Source of the DNA: Astragalus membranaceus
Taxonomy: Eukaryota; Streptophyta; Magnoliopsida; Fabales; Fabaceae
Assembly (NCBI GenBank): GCA_039519185.1
Contig: CM076846.1
Coordinates: 74,194,818 to 74,258,817, forward strand
Length of the DNA: 64,000 nt
Reading direction: 5' to 3'
The stretch's first letter is position 1; each line of letters opens with the position of its first letter. Shown here one piece after another: positions 11,292 to 21,844 of the stretch. The position numbers and the translations under genes are program-made. Below the pieces are notes generated by a model. The model worked only from the letters and a program-made list of their open reading frames with translations. It did no database searches and was not told the origin of the DNA.

Positions 11292-11740
11292 AATCGATTG
11301 TTTGATGAAGGCAAAATATAGTATAATCGATTCTTTGCTTTTAGAAAACATAGGAATCGATTCCTTGGGCTTTAGAAATTAGTGGGAATCGATTCTTGGA
11401 CTTCATGAAATGATAGAAATCGATTTCATTGTGTTTTAAAAAAGAAGGAAATCGATTCTTGAGACATCCTAAAAGGTAGGAATCGATTTCATGTTTAGTT
11501 AAGGTAAGTGGGAATCGATTCTTGGCCTTTAGGAGAGCTTAAAAATCGATTTCATGGCCTATGCAAGAAGAGGGAAATCGATTTTCAGGACATCCTAAAA
11601 GGTAGGAATCGATTTCATGCTTAGTTAAGGCAAGTGGGAATCGATTCTTGGCCTTTAGGAGAGCTTAAAAATCGATTTCATGGCCTATGCAAGAAGAGGG
11701 AAATCGATTTTTGGCCTTTGGAACAAAATAGAAATCAATT
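11292..11740. promoter_or_regulatory. Phased AATCGATT array, element I left LTR
   Basis: Fifteen sites start at 11292, 11325, 11355, 11387, 11418, 11450, 11481, 11513, 11544, 11576, 11607, 11639, 11670, 11702 and 11733; the last is AATCAATT. The mean spacing is 441/14 = 31.5 bases, alternating 31 and 32. Part of the array is built from longer duplicated blocks (about 63 and 126 bases). It lies directly upstream of the TATA box in the element's sense. Confidence 0.9.
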
Positions 11741-11977
11741 CTTGCTTTCCAAAAAATGCTTTTAGGTCTTTGCCATGCATGCATAAAATATTTTCCAAAG
11801 CTTGCCATGCATGCATAACACATTTTCAAAAAAACCCTAATTTCCCAAAAAATGATTTCAGAAACTTTGGAAGGGTTTCTAGGACCCAAAATGCAATGCA
11901 TAAATTATTGTATATATTTTTTTTTTGTGTAGAAAATTAGGGTTTGGACCTAAGCCGGACAAAATTGGGGTATGACA

Positions 11978-11990
11978 GCTGCCCCTCTTT
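11978..11990 (-). other. Polypurine tract of element I
   Basis: On the minus strand AAAGAGGGGCAGC lies directly before the 3' LTR start TGTCATACCCC. It is the primer for plus-strand DNA synthesis and is typical of Tat/Ogre elements. Confidence 0.75.
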
Positions 11991-12185
11991 ATCTGAATTT
12001 TAACGAGGAATATGAATTCGCCGAAACATATTCCAAGGCAAAATGAAGATAAAGAATTCAGAAATTATACCGATTTTGTCCATTTGGGGAAACCCGAATT
12101 TTCCTCTTTTTCTTTTTCTATGTTTTTTTTTTTTGAATAGATGAGCTTGAGAACAAACGGGGAATGGTTAACACTTGGCGCATTA

Positions 12186-12320
12186 ACCGAGAGAGAAAAT
12201 GACGGATCACTCGGGATCTGAAGGAGCACTAAGGCTCTGAAGGACCACTCGGGATCTGAAGGAGCACTAAGGCTCTGAAGGACCACTCGGGGTCTGAAGG
12301 AACACTAAGGCTCTGAAGGT
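12186..12320. repeat. 38-base minisatellite, element I 3' UTR
   Basis: About three copies of a unit containing CACTCGGGATCTGAAGGAGC and ACTAAGGCTCTGAAGGA. Related single units recur at 12380-12420 and 12565-12660. Confidence 0.8.
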
Positions 12321-12689
12321 CTAATTTGCAGCCGATGCTTGGCGCATTGATTGGAGTTAAACCGAAGGACCGACGAGGTCTGATGGGCATGCCTAAGCCT
12401 GATGGACCAATGGGTCTGATGGAACGCAAACTAGCAACGGTACTAGTAAAACGGTCTGCTTGGGGGGTGGCCTTTTCCGAGCGGCCATGATGGGTCAAGA
12501 TCAGATCCGGAACTGATATGTTGACCATGTTGGACGTCCATTGTGTCTTAGGCTGACACAACTAGTCTGAAGGACCACTCGGGGTCTGAAGGACTTACCC
12601 ACAGCTCGAATACGAGGTGAAGTCTGTTTTTTGAAGGGACACTTGGGTCCTGAAGGGATTCACGAATCCTGTTGATTGATAGACACTTG

Positions 12690-12862
12690 GCGTGCAAACA
12701 GAAAGGTAAAATGGGCACTTGGCGTGCAGACAGAAAAGGTAAAATGGGCACTTGGCGTGCAGACAGAAAAGTAAAATGGGCACTTGGCGTGCAGACAGAA
12801 AAGTAAAATGGGCACTTGGCGTGCAAACAGAAAAGTAAATGGGCACTTGGCGTGCAGAAGCA
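12690..12862. repeat. 32-base minisatellite, element I 3' UTR
   Basis: Five to six copies of a unit with core GGGCACTTGGCGTGCAGACA, spaced about 30-32 bases. Apparent ORFs across it are periodic and not genes. Confidence 0.85.
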
Positions 12863-12904
12863 GGAAATAAGGCGGTAAAGAATGCGGTAAAGAAAACAGT
12901 AAGG

Positions 12905-13235
12905 AAGGAGCACTGAGGGCTCAGGATGAGCGCGGAGGGCTCAGGAGGGAGCACAGAGGGCTCAGGATGAGCACAGAGGGCTCAGGATGAGCGCAGAGGG
13001 CTCAGGATGGAGCGCAGAGGGCTCAGGATGAGCATAGAGGGCTCAGGATGAGCACAGAGGGCTCAGGATGAGCGCAGAGGGCTCAGGATGGAGCACAGAG
13101 GACTCAGGATGAGCGCATAGGGCTCAGGATGGAGCACAGAGGGCTCAGGATGAGCACAGAGGGCTCAGGAGGGAGCACAGAGGGCTCAGGATGAGCACAG
13201 AGGGCTCAGGATGAGCGCAGAGAGCTCAGAAATTC
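12905..13235. repeat. 20/21-base minisatellite, element I 3' UTR
   Basis: About 16 copies of GGGCTCAGGATGAGCACAGA, mixed with a 21-base variant containing GGATGGAGC. It is the most regular tandem array in the window. Confidence 0.9.
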
Positions 13236-14520
13236 TGTTGATTGGTTGATTTGAAATGACCGAGGCTGCTGTATTGGATTGAGGTACCTGCATACGTTGG
13301 TTGATGCAAGGAATGGTGCATGGAGTATGAGTGCATGTTATGCAAGGGCATGTTATGCATGTGCATGCAATGCTATGATTTTGGTGTAATGATGAATGCG
13401 CAAGATGCGGTTATGCAAATGTAATGCAGATGTATGCAATGCTGGACGCTTTTGATATTCTCTTTTGGCTTTCCTTGATGGTTGCCTTTTTTATTTATGA
13501 AGTGCGGGTATGCAAATGCAATGCTTGAGAGTTGTGAAATGCCTTGGTTTATTTGATGGAATGCTAAATTATGGACTTGACATTAGTCTGATTTAAGGAC
13601 CACAACGAGTCTGGTTTGACCGCATGGAATGCCAGTGTATGCAATGGAAGGCTTCGTTTTGTTTTTTCTATGAGATGCATGATGCAAATGCCATGATTGC
13701 TATTTTCTTTTTCTTTCTCTTATGATGAATGCAAATGCCTGAATTTCTCTTTTTCTTTACTTTATTATGTCTGATAAATGCATGATTTTATGCATGATGA
13801 ATGTAATGCATGACTGTGTTTGTTTATTGCCTCTTTTTTTTGCTTATTTTTTTATTTTGGCTGGTTCAGCCAACCCGCGACACTCATGACACGAGACTGA
13901 GGAACCTGTTGGACTTGCGGGGCTCATGGGCCGAGTGCATGTTGGTCTTGACTTTGCTGGTTTGAAGCAATCGTGGATGTAGTTGCTCTCTTGCATGATT
14001 GACTGACTTTGGGGAATTGCCTTCTCCCGGGACTCTTAAGAATCTCGTAATGATTTGCAATGCTCTATGATGTATGCACATGTTTTACAGTTCAGAACCA
14101 TCATCATCATAAAACGTTTATTTTGAGCAGAAAAAGCAGAAAATAAAAGAGTGAACAGATACGAGAAATTTGAACTTTATTAATGTGGAAACCGGTCGCA
14201 CAAGAAGTTACGCCAATTATTTATTACACTTGAAAGTTTAAACTGTAAAAAGACACGAAAAAGGAGAGAAGCTGAATTCTGACTGTCCGTCTCTGTGGAA
14301 CAGTGCCAAACATCTATGTCCTTGATCTTGATCACTCCCTCATCCAAGCTTGTAGGAGAGTTGTATGCCTTTCTTTACTTTTCATGCCTAAGTTTTCAGA
14401 CCCTAATTTTTGCCTGAATCGCCCTTTGCGGGTTTTCAATCCACCGGGTCGCTCTGATTTTGCCTAGGTCGCCCTTTGCGGGTTTTCAACCTAGCGAGCT
14501 AATTCTTACTTGGCTTGTCT
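13236..14520 (-). other. Element I 3' untranslated region, AT/ATGCA-rich
   Basis: No ORF that I believe. 13300-13850 is enriched in ATGCAATGCATG-like words. 14420-14500 holds two copies of a unit containing TCGCCCTTTGCGGGTTTTCAA. This is the hypervariable stretch between pol and the 3' LTR of Ogre-type elements. Confidence 0.6.
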
Positions 14521-14524
14521 TTCT

Positions 14525-15100
14525 ATTTTTTCATCTATTTCTTTTTGGCATAATACTTCTTCACTTGATCTGAATTGACTGGATTCCTGAGATCTTCGCC
14601 GTCTATGTTTATGAGTATCGGCGCTTCTCTGGAAAAAGCTTTCTTGACTTCACATGGACCGTCATAAGTGGATATCAACTTCCCACGGAGTCAGTCTGGA
14701 TAGGTAGGATCTTTTTGAGTACAAGGTCCCTTTCGCCGAATTCTCGAAGACGGACTTTCCTGCCGAAAGCTGCCTTCATCTTTTGTTAGTACAACTGGCC
14801 ATGGCGCAGGGCAGCAATTCTTTTCCCTTTAATGAGATTCAGTTGATCTAGACGAGCTTGGATCCATTTTGCTTCTTCTAACCTGGCCTCCATGACTACT
14901 CGTAGAGAGGGTATTTCAACCTTGATGAGAAGAACTGCTTCTGACCCGTACACTAGAGAAGAAAGGAGGTTGCCCCTGTATGATTTCAATGAATGTGAGT
15001 GCGACAAGGGATGAGATAGGTGTAGGATCAATTTCCCCAATTGTAGGAGGGGTGAAGAGCGACAGGATCGCCCCACTTGGCATATTGTAAACAAGTGGAT
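14525..15100 (-). pseudogene. Integrase C-terminal remnant of element I pol
   Basis: On the minus strand, conceptual residues include YGSEAVLLIKVEIPSLRV, then LEEAKWIQARLDQLNL, then a GHGQLY-like block ended by a stop codon (TAA). After that come a block rich in K/R with ERDLVLKK, and, after a frameshift, YDGPCEVKKAFSREAPILI. This order is the end of integrase in Tat/Ogre polyproteins, where it follows the catalytic core and contacts DNA. Only about 190 codons survive, with at least one stop and one frameshift. No catalytic D,D,E residues remain. Its 5' neighbour is non-coding, so the rest of pol was deleted. Confidence 0.75.
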
Positions 15101-16407
15101 TTACTTGTCCTTGAGCTAAAACCTTGAGAAAACAACAGCAATCAATCATTGATCGGGATGGACCTTTCGGGATTGTGGTGTTTTGTGGAGGAGAGATGAG
15201 TAGGCTTGATAAGGTATTTGGGGCTAATGGCAGGATGGTTTTTATTCGGTGTTGGCTGTCGATTGATGATTTATAATGGTTAACTGGCTTGATGAGGTAT
15301 TAGAAATTTTATTCCTGGCTAAGGGTCTGTGGAGGGCGGTTCATCGCGGTCAAATGAGAGTGTTTGCGGTTTATGAGAGGAGGGGTGCATGGAAATGAGA
15401 AAGTGTTTGAAGGTTTATTGAGACAAGGACCTCTTGGGTTTTGTGGTAACATGTATCAACTCACTATTTACATCTCTTTTGTATTTTTCTTTTGGTTTTG
15501 GGATTTTCCTTTTGAATGATTTTTCCTTCTTTGACTTTTTCTTTTTCTTGAGCTTGGGTGAACTGATAAAGAACGATGCACTGTTTTTTTGCTGAGGTGG
15601 TCCTTGTCTAAGGTGACTTTTGGATTTTTGGCTTTTTCTTGGCTTAAGATGGGTCGGAAAGGATTATGTTTTTCTCTTTGGGATTTTCTTGGCTTACGGT
15701 GGGTAGGAGGGATTTTGTTTTTCTCTTTGGGATTTTCTTGGCTTAAGGTGGTTAGGAGAGGATTTTGTTTTTGGATATGGAATGGTAGTCCGTCTTCATT
15801 TCAAATCATGATTGCTTATTTCCTCAAAAATTAACTCTGGGACAATAATTCACTTATTTTCATGCACTTGCCCTTCTTCTTTATTTCCCTTTTGAGCTCT
15901 AATTTTCCTTTATTGAAGTACCCATCTTGACCTCTTTCTTGTTCTCAGCGGTCCCCAAGTTGATCACTTCAGTGGATTCCCCGTGATGCTGAATAACCCT
16001 TTTTCCTTGCTTCATTAACCTTCTGGAGGATTTTCCCGGTCTTCCTCAACATCCCCCTCTGCTTGATTGATAAGGTGATCAAAGTCAAAATATGGACTGT
16101 TGGCACTGTTATTTTGAGAGACAATTGCTGTGGATCCGCTTTTTACTGAGGCGAAAAAGCAGAATGAAAGGCGAAACAAACAAACAAGCAATAATAATGC
16201 AAGGAAAAGACACACGAAATGAAAAGGAATTGATTTTTATTGATTGGAATTCAAAAACAACGTTTTTATTAATGATGATGATTCTGAAAATAAAAACATG
16301 ATTGCCCCTAACAACTTGCTCTATGACCTTGGTCAGAGCCACAGAGTTGCATTACAATGATCATATTGAATTAAAAGTCACAGGAAAGGCAGCAGCTTCC
16401 CCATTCT
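15101..16407 (-). other. Non-coding part of element I between gag and pol remnant
   Basis: No protease or reverse transcriptase can be read in any frame. 15640-15770 holds about three copies of a unit with TTTGGGATTTTCTTGGCTTA. The region replaces the roughly 4 kb of pol expected in an autonomous Ogre/Tat element. Confidence 0.55.
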
Positions 16408-18801
16408 TCAACTTTCTCTGGCAAGGCAGCGACGAACCAGACCAGTCTCACTTTCTTCAGCTTCGGATCCATTACCGATGACAGCAATTTGGTTGTATTG
16501 TTCCTCTTCCTGATCCCATCCTGTGGGCTGGATGTCTTCCATTCGGATTTGAGCACTCTCGGGAACGTCATACCTGACCAAGTAATCAAACTTTCCACTG
16601 GGCTCCCCTAGGGTATCCCAACATTCCTCTTCTGACTTAGGACCATTATTGATGACAGCAATTTGGTCGTATTGTTCCTCTTCCTCATCCCATCCTGTGG
16701 GCTGGATGTCTTCCATTCGGATTTGAGCACTCTCGGGAACGTCATATCTGACCAAGTAGTCAAACTTTCCACTGGACTCCCCTAGGGTATCCCAACATCT
16801 CTCTTTCATAGGCACCGCTATTACTTCCTCATTGATTTCTTTTTCATCTTCAATATCATGGGTCCCTATCTGAACCACGCACCGATCTATCAGGTCTTGC
16901 AGGACTGACTTGAAAACTTCACAGGCACCCACACATAAAGGATCGGCGCATACACAACCCTTCTTGATAACACCACGACGACACAACTCAGCATGTATAT
17001 TTTCTAGAGGAGTCTGGATACACTTAACATCTTTTATCATTCTCTGCCCCACAGAATCCTCTACTGCATTAGCGGATGGTGTCCCATGTCCCGGTAGGGG
17101 GTTTGTAGTTGTACTGGGACTGTTCGGCTTGAAAGAGATCCAGTTGGCGTCAATCAAATCCTGGACTACATATTTGAAAGCCTTGCAGTCCTCCACCGTG
17201 TGGCCGACTCCTCCACTATGAAAGCTACAAGTAGCATCAGCATTGTACCCCCTAGGAAAGGGAGGTTGTATAGGCTTCATGGGGCGAGTATTGACCAAAT
17301 TCTTTGAGACAAGATGATTGAACAATTCAGTATAGGTCATCGGGATCGGATCAAAATTAGCACGCCTCTTCTCTTGATAGTTCTGGGCTCTGTAGCCTGA
17401 ATTAGTTTGCTGCAGAGAGTTGAAAGATAATGGCACCGCCTGCTGTGGAGAGCTGAAAGATGGGCCTCCCCCCGCGGAAATAACATTGGTTTCCCCTTCT
17501 TTCTTCTTGGGGAAATTGGAGAAGGGTTTCTTTTGTCCACTAGAATTGCCAAAACCTCCAGCAATCTTTCCGCTACGCAATCCGTGCTCTAATCGTTCCC
17601 CAATGACAACCATATCTGAGAAATTGGACGAAACGCTCCCCACCAACCTATCATAATACAGCCCTGGAAGGGTCTCCATAAACATGTACACCATCTCCTT
17701 TTCAGTTAATGGCGGCTTCACCTGAGCAGCTATGCTCCTCCATTTTTGAGCATATTCTTTGAATGATTCTCTATCTCCTTTGCTCATGTGCTGCAATTGA
17801 GACCGATCTGGAGCAAGGTCCATGTTATACTGGTATTGTTTTAGAAAGGCTTCAGAGAGATCCTTCCAACTGTGAACTTCAGAGGATTGCAGCTGCATGT
17901 ACCAATCTAGTGATGCCCCAGTCAGACTGTCCTGGAAATAATGAATGAGCACCTTGTCATCATGAGCATAAGCGGCCATTTTTCTAACATACATCGTCAA
18001 ATGGCTAGATGGACACCCTGTGCCGCGATATTTGTCAAAGTCAGGTGCTTTGAATTTAGGGGGTATAACAACATCTGGGACAAGGCACAAATCTCGGGCA
18101 TCCCTGGCTCTAGTTCCTGATCCTTCCACAGCTCTTAAACGCTCTTCAAGCGAGTGATACCGATCCCCATGCTGAGTGTTCCCAAACAAATGACCTTGTG
18201 GATAGTTCCCCGGACCGTGATAATAACCCCCATGCTGAGCAGGGTTTCCCATATGATGGACAGCGTTCTGAGGGTTCACAGTAACTCCCAGAGTAGGACT
18301 AGGTGAACCTCTTGGCAGCACAGTATCAGGACTAGGAGTATGAATTTGTGGTCCCATAGCAGCTCCACCAGGCATAGTCGTGACAGGTTGACTCGACCCC
18401 ACAGGAATAGCTTCAGCAGCAGGCGGCATATAACCCATTGGCATCCCCCAAGGATATATCGGTGCATTCAGATGACTCTGTCCGCTCGCTCCTGGAGGAT
18501 GGGCAAAGTGACTGACCCCCTGTCCATAAGAGGTGTGAGTAGTTGTAACTTCAGCGGACACCGGAGGAGAAACGAAAGTAACAACCCCTTCGGAATTTAC
18601 AACAGCGGCGGCCCCAGCAGCGGCCCCACCCCTCAGATTCTGTAGCATACTCATTACTTCGACCATCTGTGCTTCCATAGCCTCCACTTTGGTCTTCAAA
18701 GCTTGATTCTCTTGAGCCAGCTGCCCAGGATTAAGAATCTCCACAACCGACTCATCTTGACCCAGGGGGTCCTCATTCTCGAGATGTTGATTGCTAGCCA
18801 T
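16408..18801 (-). CDS. Gag of element I (Ogre/Tat type), with C-terminal duplication
   Basis: Open frame of 797 residues from the Met that begins MASNQHLENEDPLG; the frame stays open for 40 further codons upstream to 18921, but these lack Gag-like sequence. Gag would form the cytoplasmic virus-like particle that packages element RNA. Visible parts: a coiled coil near residues 25-60 (LAQENQALKTKVEAMEAQM), a Pro/Gly-rich linker, then the retrotransposon Gag core at roughly residues 250-420 (KYRGTGCPSSHLTMYVRKM ... QKWRSIAAQV). After it come Cys/His segments (CSFHSGGVGHTVEDC and CADPLCVGAC). The C terminus has two tandem copies of a 58-residue unit (174 bases, 16477-16650 and 16651-16824) starting near CWDTLGE. 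The frame is intact although pol is lost. It could in principle be expressed from the right LTR, but J splits that promoter. Confidence 0.85.
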   Translation of the reverse strand: MASNQHLENEDPLGQDESVVEILNPGQLAQENQALKTKVEAMEAQMVEVMSMLQNLRGGAAAGAAAVVNSEGVVTFVSPPVSAEVTTTHTSYGQGVSHFAHPPGASGQSHLNAPIYPWGMPMGYMPPAAEAIPVGSSQPVTTMPGGAAMGPQIHTPSPDTVLPRGSPSPTLGVTVNPQNAVHHMGNPAQHGGYYHGPGNYPQGHLFGNTQHGDRYHSLEERLRAVEGSGTRARDARDLCLVPDVVIPPKFKAPDFDKYRGTGCPSSHLTMYVRKMAAYAHDDKVLIHYFQDSLTGASLDWYMQLQSSEVHSWKDLSEAFLKQYQYNMDLAPDRSQLQHMSKGDRESFKEYAQKWRSIAAQVKPPLTEKEMVYMFMETLPGLYYDRLVGSVSSNFSDMVVIGERLEHGLRSGKIAGGFGNSSGQKKPFSNFPKKKEGETNVISAGGGPSFSSPQQAVPLSFNSLQQTNSGYRAQNYQEKRRANFDPIPMTYTELFNHLVSKNLVNTRPMKPIQPPFPRGYNADATCSFHSGGVGHTVEDCKAFKYVVQDLIDANWISFKPNSPSTTTNPLPGHGTPSANAVEDSVGQRMIKDVKCIQTPLENIHAELCRRGVIKKGCVCADPLCVGACEVFKSVLQDLIDRCVVQIGTHDIEDEKEINEEVIAVPMKERCWDTLGESSGKFDYLVRYDVPESAQIRMEDIQPTGWDEEEEQYDQIAVINNGPKSEEECWDTLGEPSGKFDYLVRYDVPESAQIRMEDIQPTGWDQEEEQYNQIAVIGNGSEAEESETGLVRRCLARES

Positions 18802-18921
18802 TAATCTTGCTTGTAGACGAGTGGAGTATCGGTGTTGGCGAACCAGCTTGCCTTTCGTTTCTCTGATGATAGAACATTTTTTATGAGTACAAGTATGAAC
18901 GTGTAAATGAATGCAATGCAT

Positions 18922-19905
18922 ATGGCTTTATGTTATTTTTGTATTTAGATGCATGAGGAATACTGTATGAATTTTTTTCAGAATTTTGCTTATGTAATGC
19001 ATGCTGTTATGATGTAAAATGCGGATGATGAGGATGCTTGTTATAAAGACAGATATTTACAGGTGGGGTTTTGAAAAATTAGGGCGGTATACCCTATATG
19101 CCACCCCATATAGGTATTTATGAAAGAGAAGGAAAAACCTATTTTTTGATTTCGTTGTTTTTTCAAAAAAACGTTGGCGGAAATGAACTAAACTAGATGC
19201 AATAATGCACACACAATTTTGGAAAAGCCCTTATGACCTAAAAAGAGGTAAGACCTATGATCTAGGGCAATTAAAAGGGTAATCCTTCCATGTAGCTCTA
19301 TTCACTCCCTCACAAGGCCACCAGAGCTACAGTCCCTTTCACAAAATTCCCCACAAATGCAGCAAACTGCTAGGTGTGAGGCATCATGAAAGAGCACAAC
19401 TCTGGTTGAAACTTTCGCAAGTAGCCAAACGGACAAAGGTCCTGATGGGCTCTCACTACTCGAATCCACTCTCCTAAGTTTTTGCAGACCTGGGTTATGG
19501 TCCCACTCAAAGCACATAGTCACAGGGTATAAGTGTAGTGTGCGAAGGGCACTTCCTTAAAAACTACCCTACCTGCAAATGAAAATCCAGACAATCCAGA
19601 CAATAGAAAGCAATAACATGTCGTCTACCCTAGGGTTTAATAGCAATTAAATACAACTAATCTAGGGTGCCAATAACAATGCACTACTTACCTCAAGAAA
19701 AGGAGCGAAGAAGAGGGAACAGGATAAAATGGGGAAGAGAAAAAATGCATGGGCATAAGCGATAAAAGAAAGGGAATAAAAGATAAGAAAGAAAGGCAAA
19801 TAGGGTTTTGATCAAATCAACAATACATTAAACCACACATTTAAATTAGTTAGGCTTGACCCTCGTCCTTTTTTAAAAAAACGTGTCCCCAGCGGAGTCG
19901 CCAGC
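18922..19905 (-). other. Element I 5' leader between PBS and gag
   Basis: Non-coding. A CAAACGGACAAAGGTCCTGA unit near 19430 resembles the repeats in the LTR at 9740-10010. The extra ORF1 known upstream of gag in Ogre elements is not recognisable. Confidence 0.5.
19886..19903 (-). other. Primer-binding site of element I
   Basis: Minus strand TGGCGACTCCGCTGGGGA, two bases from the LTR. From memory, Ogre elements use a tRNA-Arg primer with this type of site; I cannot check the tRNA here. Confidence 0.75.
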
Positions 19906-21844
19906 TGTCGCACCCTGAAAAATCCCGCTTTGGGTTTCTCGATGTACAACGTGGAAAAATTTTGGAGCCGTCACCAATATTTTAATTTTGAGACCAAAAC
20001 ATTGAAAAAAGGTCTTTTGGACAAGGCGGATGGTCTTTTGAAAACTAGAGATATAGGTTCGGGGGTCGATTACGTGCGAGGAAGGTGTTAGCACCGCGCA
20101 CGTCCTTTCTACCGAAAGGGAACCTCTAATTAAATGTGTGGTTTTAACGTTTGATTTGAAAAATACCTAGATTTGCCTATTTATTTCTTGTTTGAAGATG
20201 AATGGGAAAACTTACCGAAAATTTTATTTTTGGTGAAAGAGGGGGGAAAAGGTTTTTTAGAAAAAAGTGCTTGACGGGACATGGCCCGCTCCTACGTATC
20301 TCCCGGTGCGATGGAGAATTCAAAGCTACGTAGTTCTTGGTTCTTTTTGAAAAGTTTTTGTTTTTTTTTTCTTTTTTAGTGAGTTTTTGAAATAGGACGA
20401 GCATTAGCAAATGATTAAACTAGCAGAGGCTATGATGAATCACTGCTAAATGCTCAAAAAGAGTTGTACCGCTAGTCAAACGAACAAAGGTTATGATGGA
20501 TCATCGTTTATCATTCTTATGAGAAAAAGACATTGCCACTAATAGCCAAACGAACAAAGGCTCTGATGAGCTATTAGCAACAATGGGTTTGAAAATGATT
20601 TTGTTTGTTTTATGAAAATGATTGGTTTAGGGGGATGAAAAGAATTTTTATTTGTTGCGCTTGACGAGAGCGTGGCTCGCTCCTACGTATCCCAAACGGG
20701 AATCAAAGCGACGTAGTTCTGATAAAATGTTTTTGAAAGGGTTTGAAAGATTTTTGGAAAAAAGGGTGAAGGCACTATCAATGATTGATTACAAAAGTTC
20801 GAGCACATTCAATAATCACGAAATCATGCATATGTTGAATATTTAATCAAGACTAAACATGCCAACATGATCAAGAGACCCACCTATCAGGGATGCAAGG
20901 TAAAAGTTCTTAAAGCAAGTGTGCGTGTAGGAGGGAGTGTATTTACCCTAATGACTCTATGCTACAACAGGCATGTAGACTTACGTCTTCATTAGGAGGT
21001 CATACACATGGATGGAATGGCACATTGAATCAAGACATTTAAAATGCATCCGATAACAAGCAAGCAATTGATCATAGGCGTAGAATGATCTTAATTAAAC
21101 AAAGGAACATATGAACATGAGAAAAGGGGAAATTGCATCAAGGCTAAGGTAAGCCTATCCTTTGCATTCATGAATATGTGCCCGAAGGTTAGTAACACAA
21201 TCAAAGAGGAGGGAGCATCAAGGTTTTGGGAAACCCATCCTTTGCAATACCCCATGGACCTTAAACCATAAACCTAACTATCTTTTATTCATTAGGAAGT
21301 TAAAAGGGGGAGGTTGAATCATCTGGGACCATCTTCACCACTTAGACAATGATGCACTAGGCATAAGTGGGAATCATGTGGTTCATCATCAACAATGACA
21401 CTATAGCTAAATTAAATCACATGGGGCAAATGGATCACAATGATTAAATAGTAACAAATATAAAAACAGAAATACCTCTGATGAAGGCAGATACTACGAC
21501 TTGAAGAACGCAATTCCAACTAACTCTTGCGGAAGATCAGCTCAGACGGACCAACGGAACGAATAGAGCGAAAACATAAAGCGTAGAACTGGAAAATGAG
21601 ATTTGCGAGAGTTGTCTTCTCAGATCTCGCGAAATGTCTTTGGAGCAATTCTTCTCTGATCTTGTGAGATGTGTCTGTGTCTTTTCTGATTTCGTAAAAA
21701 ATCTCCTCTCTGTGAGATCTGTGTGTGTGAAAAATCTGTGAAAAATGTGTGTGTTCTCTGATTTCGTGAAATCCTCCCCCAAATGTGATTTGAGGCTGCC
21801 TATTTATAGGCTTAGGAAAGCGTAGAATTTTTTTAAAAACATTT
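19906..21844 (-). repeat. Element I right LTR, part proximal to PBS
   Basis: Nearly identical to 9245-11274 except for a 95-base deletion near 20482. It includes the TATA box at 21801-21808. It is interrupted by J after CATTT (21840-21844) and continues at 26877-27573. Confidence 0.9.

Larger units (their letters stand above)
9245..11977 (-). repeat. Element I left LTR (3' LTR in element sense), 2733 bases
   Basis: Paired with 19906-21844 plus 26877-27573 (2636 bases). It includes a degenerate repeat of about 25 bases at 9740-10010 (CAAACGAACAAAGGTT units), a minus-strand TATA box (11236-11243) and the AATCGATT array (11292-11740). It is 97 bases longer than its partner, mainly from a 95-base difference at 9816-9927. 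Confidence 0.9.

Noticed and set aside
11292..11740. Regularly spaced short repeats resembling a CRISPR array
   Set aside because: The 8-base palindrome and partly duplicated spacers lie inside plant LTRs. CRISPR repeats are longer, and the context is a retrotransposon.
12548..12954. Overlapping periodic ORFs with repeated ARQVP/CLHAK peptides
   Set aside because: They are translations of the 32-base minisatellite. Every frame is open because the unit lacks stops.
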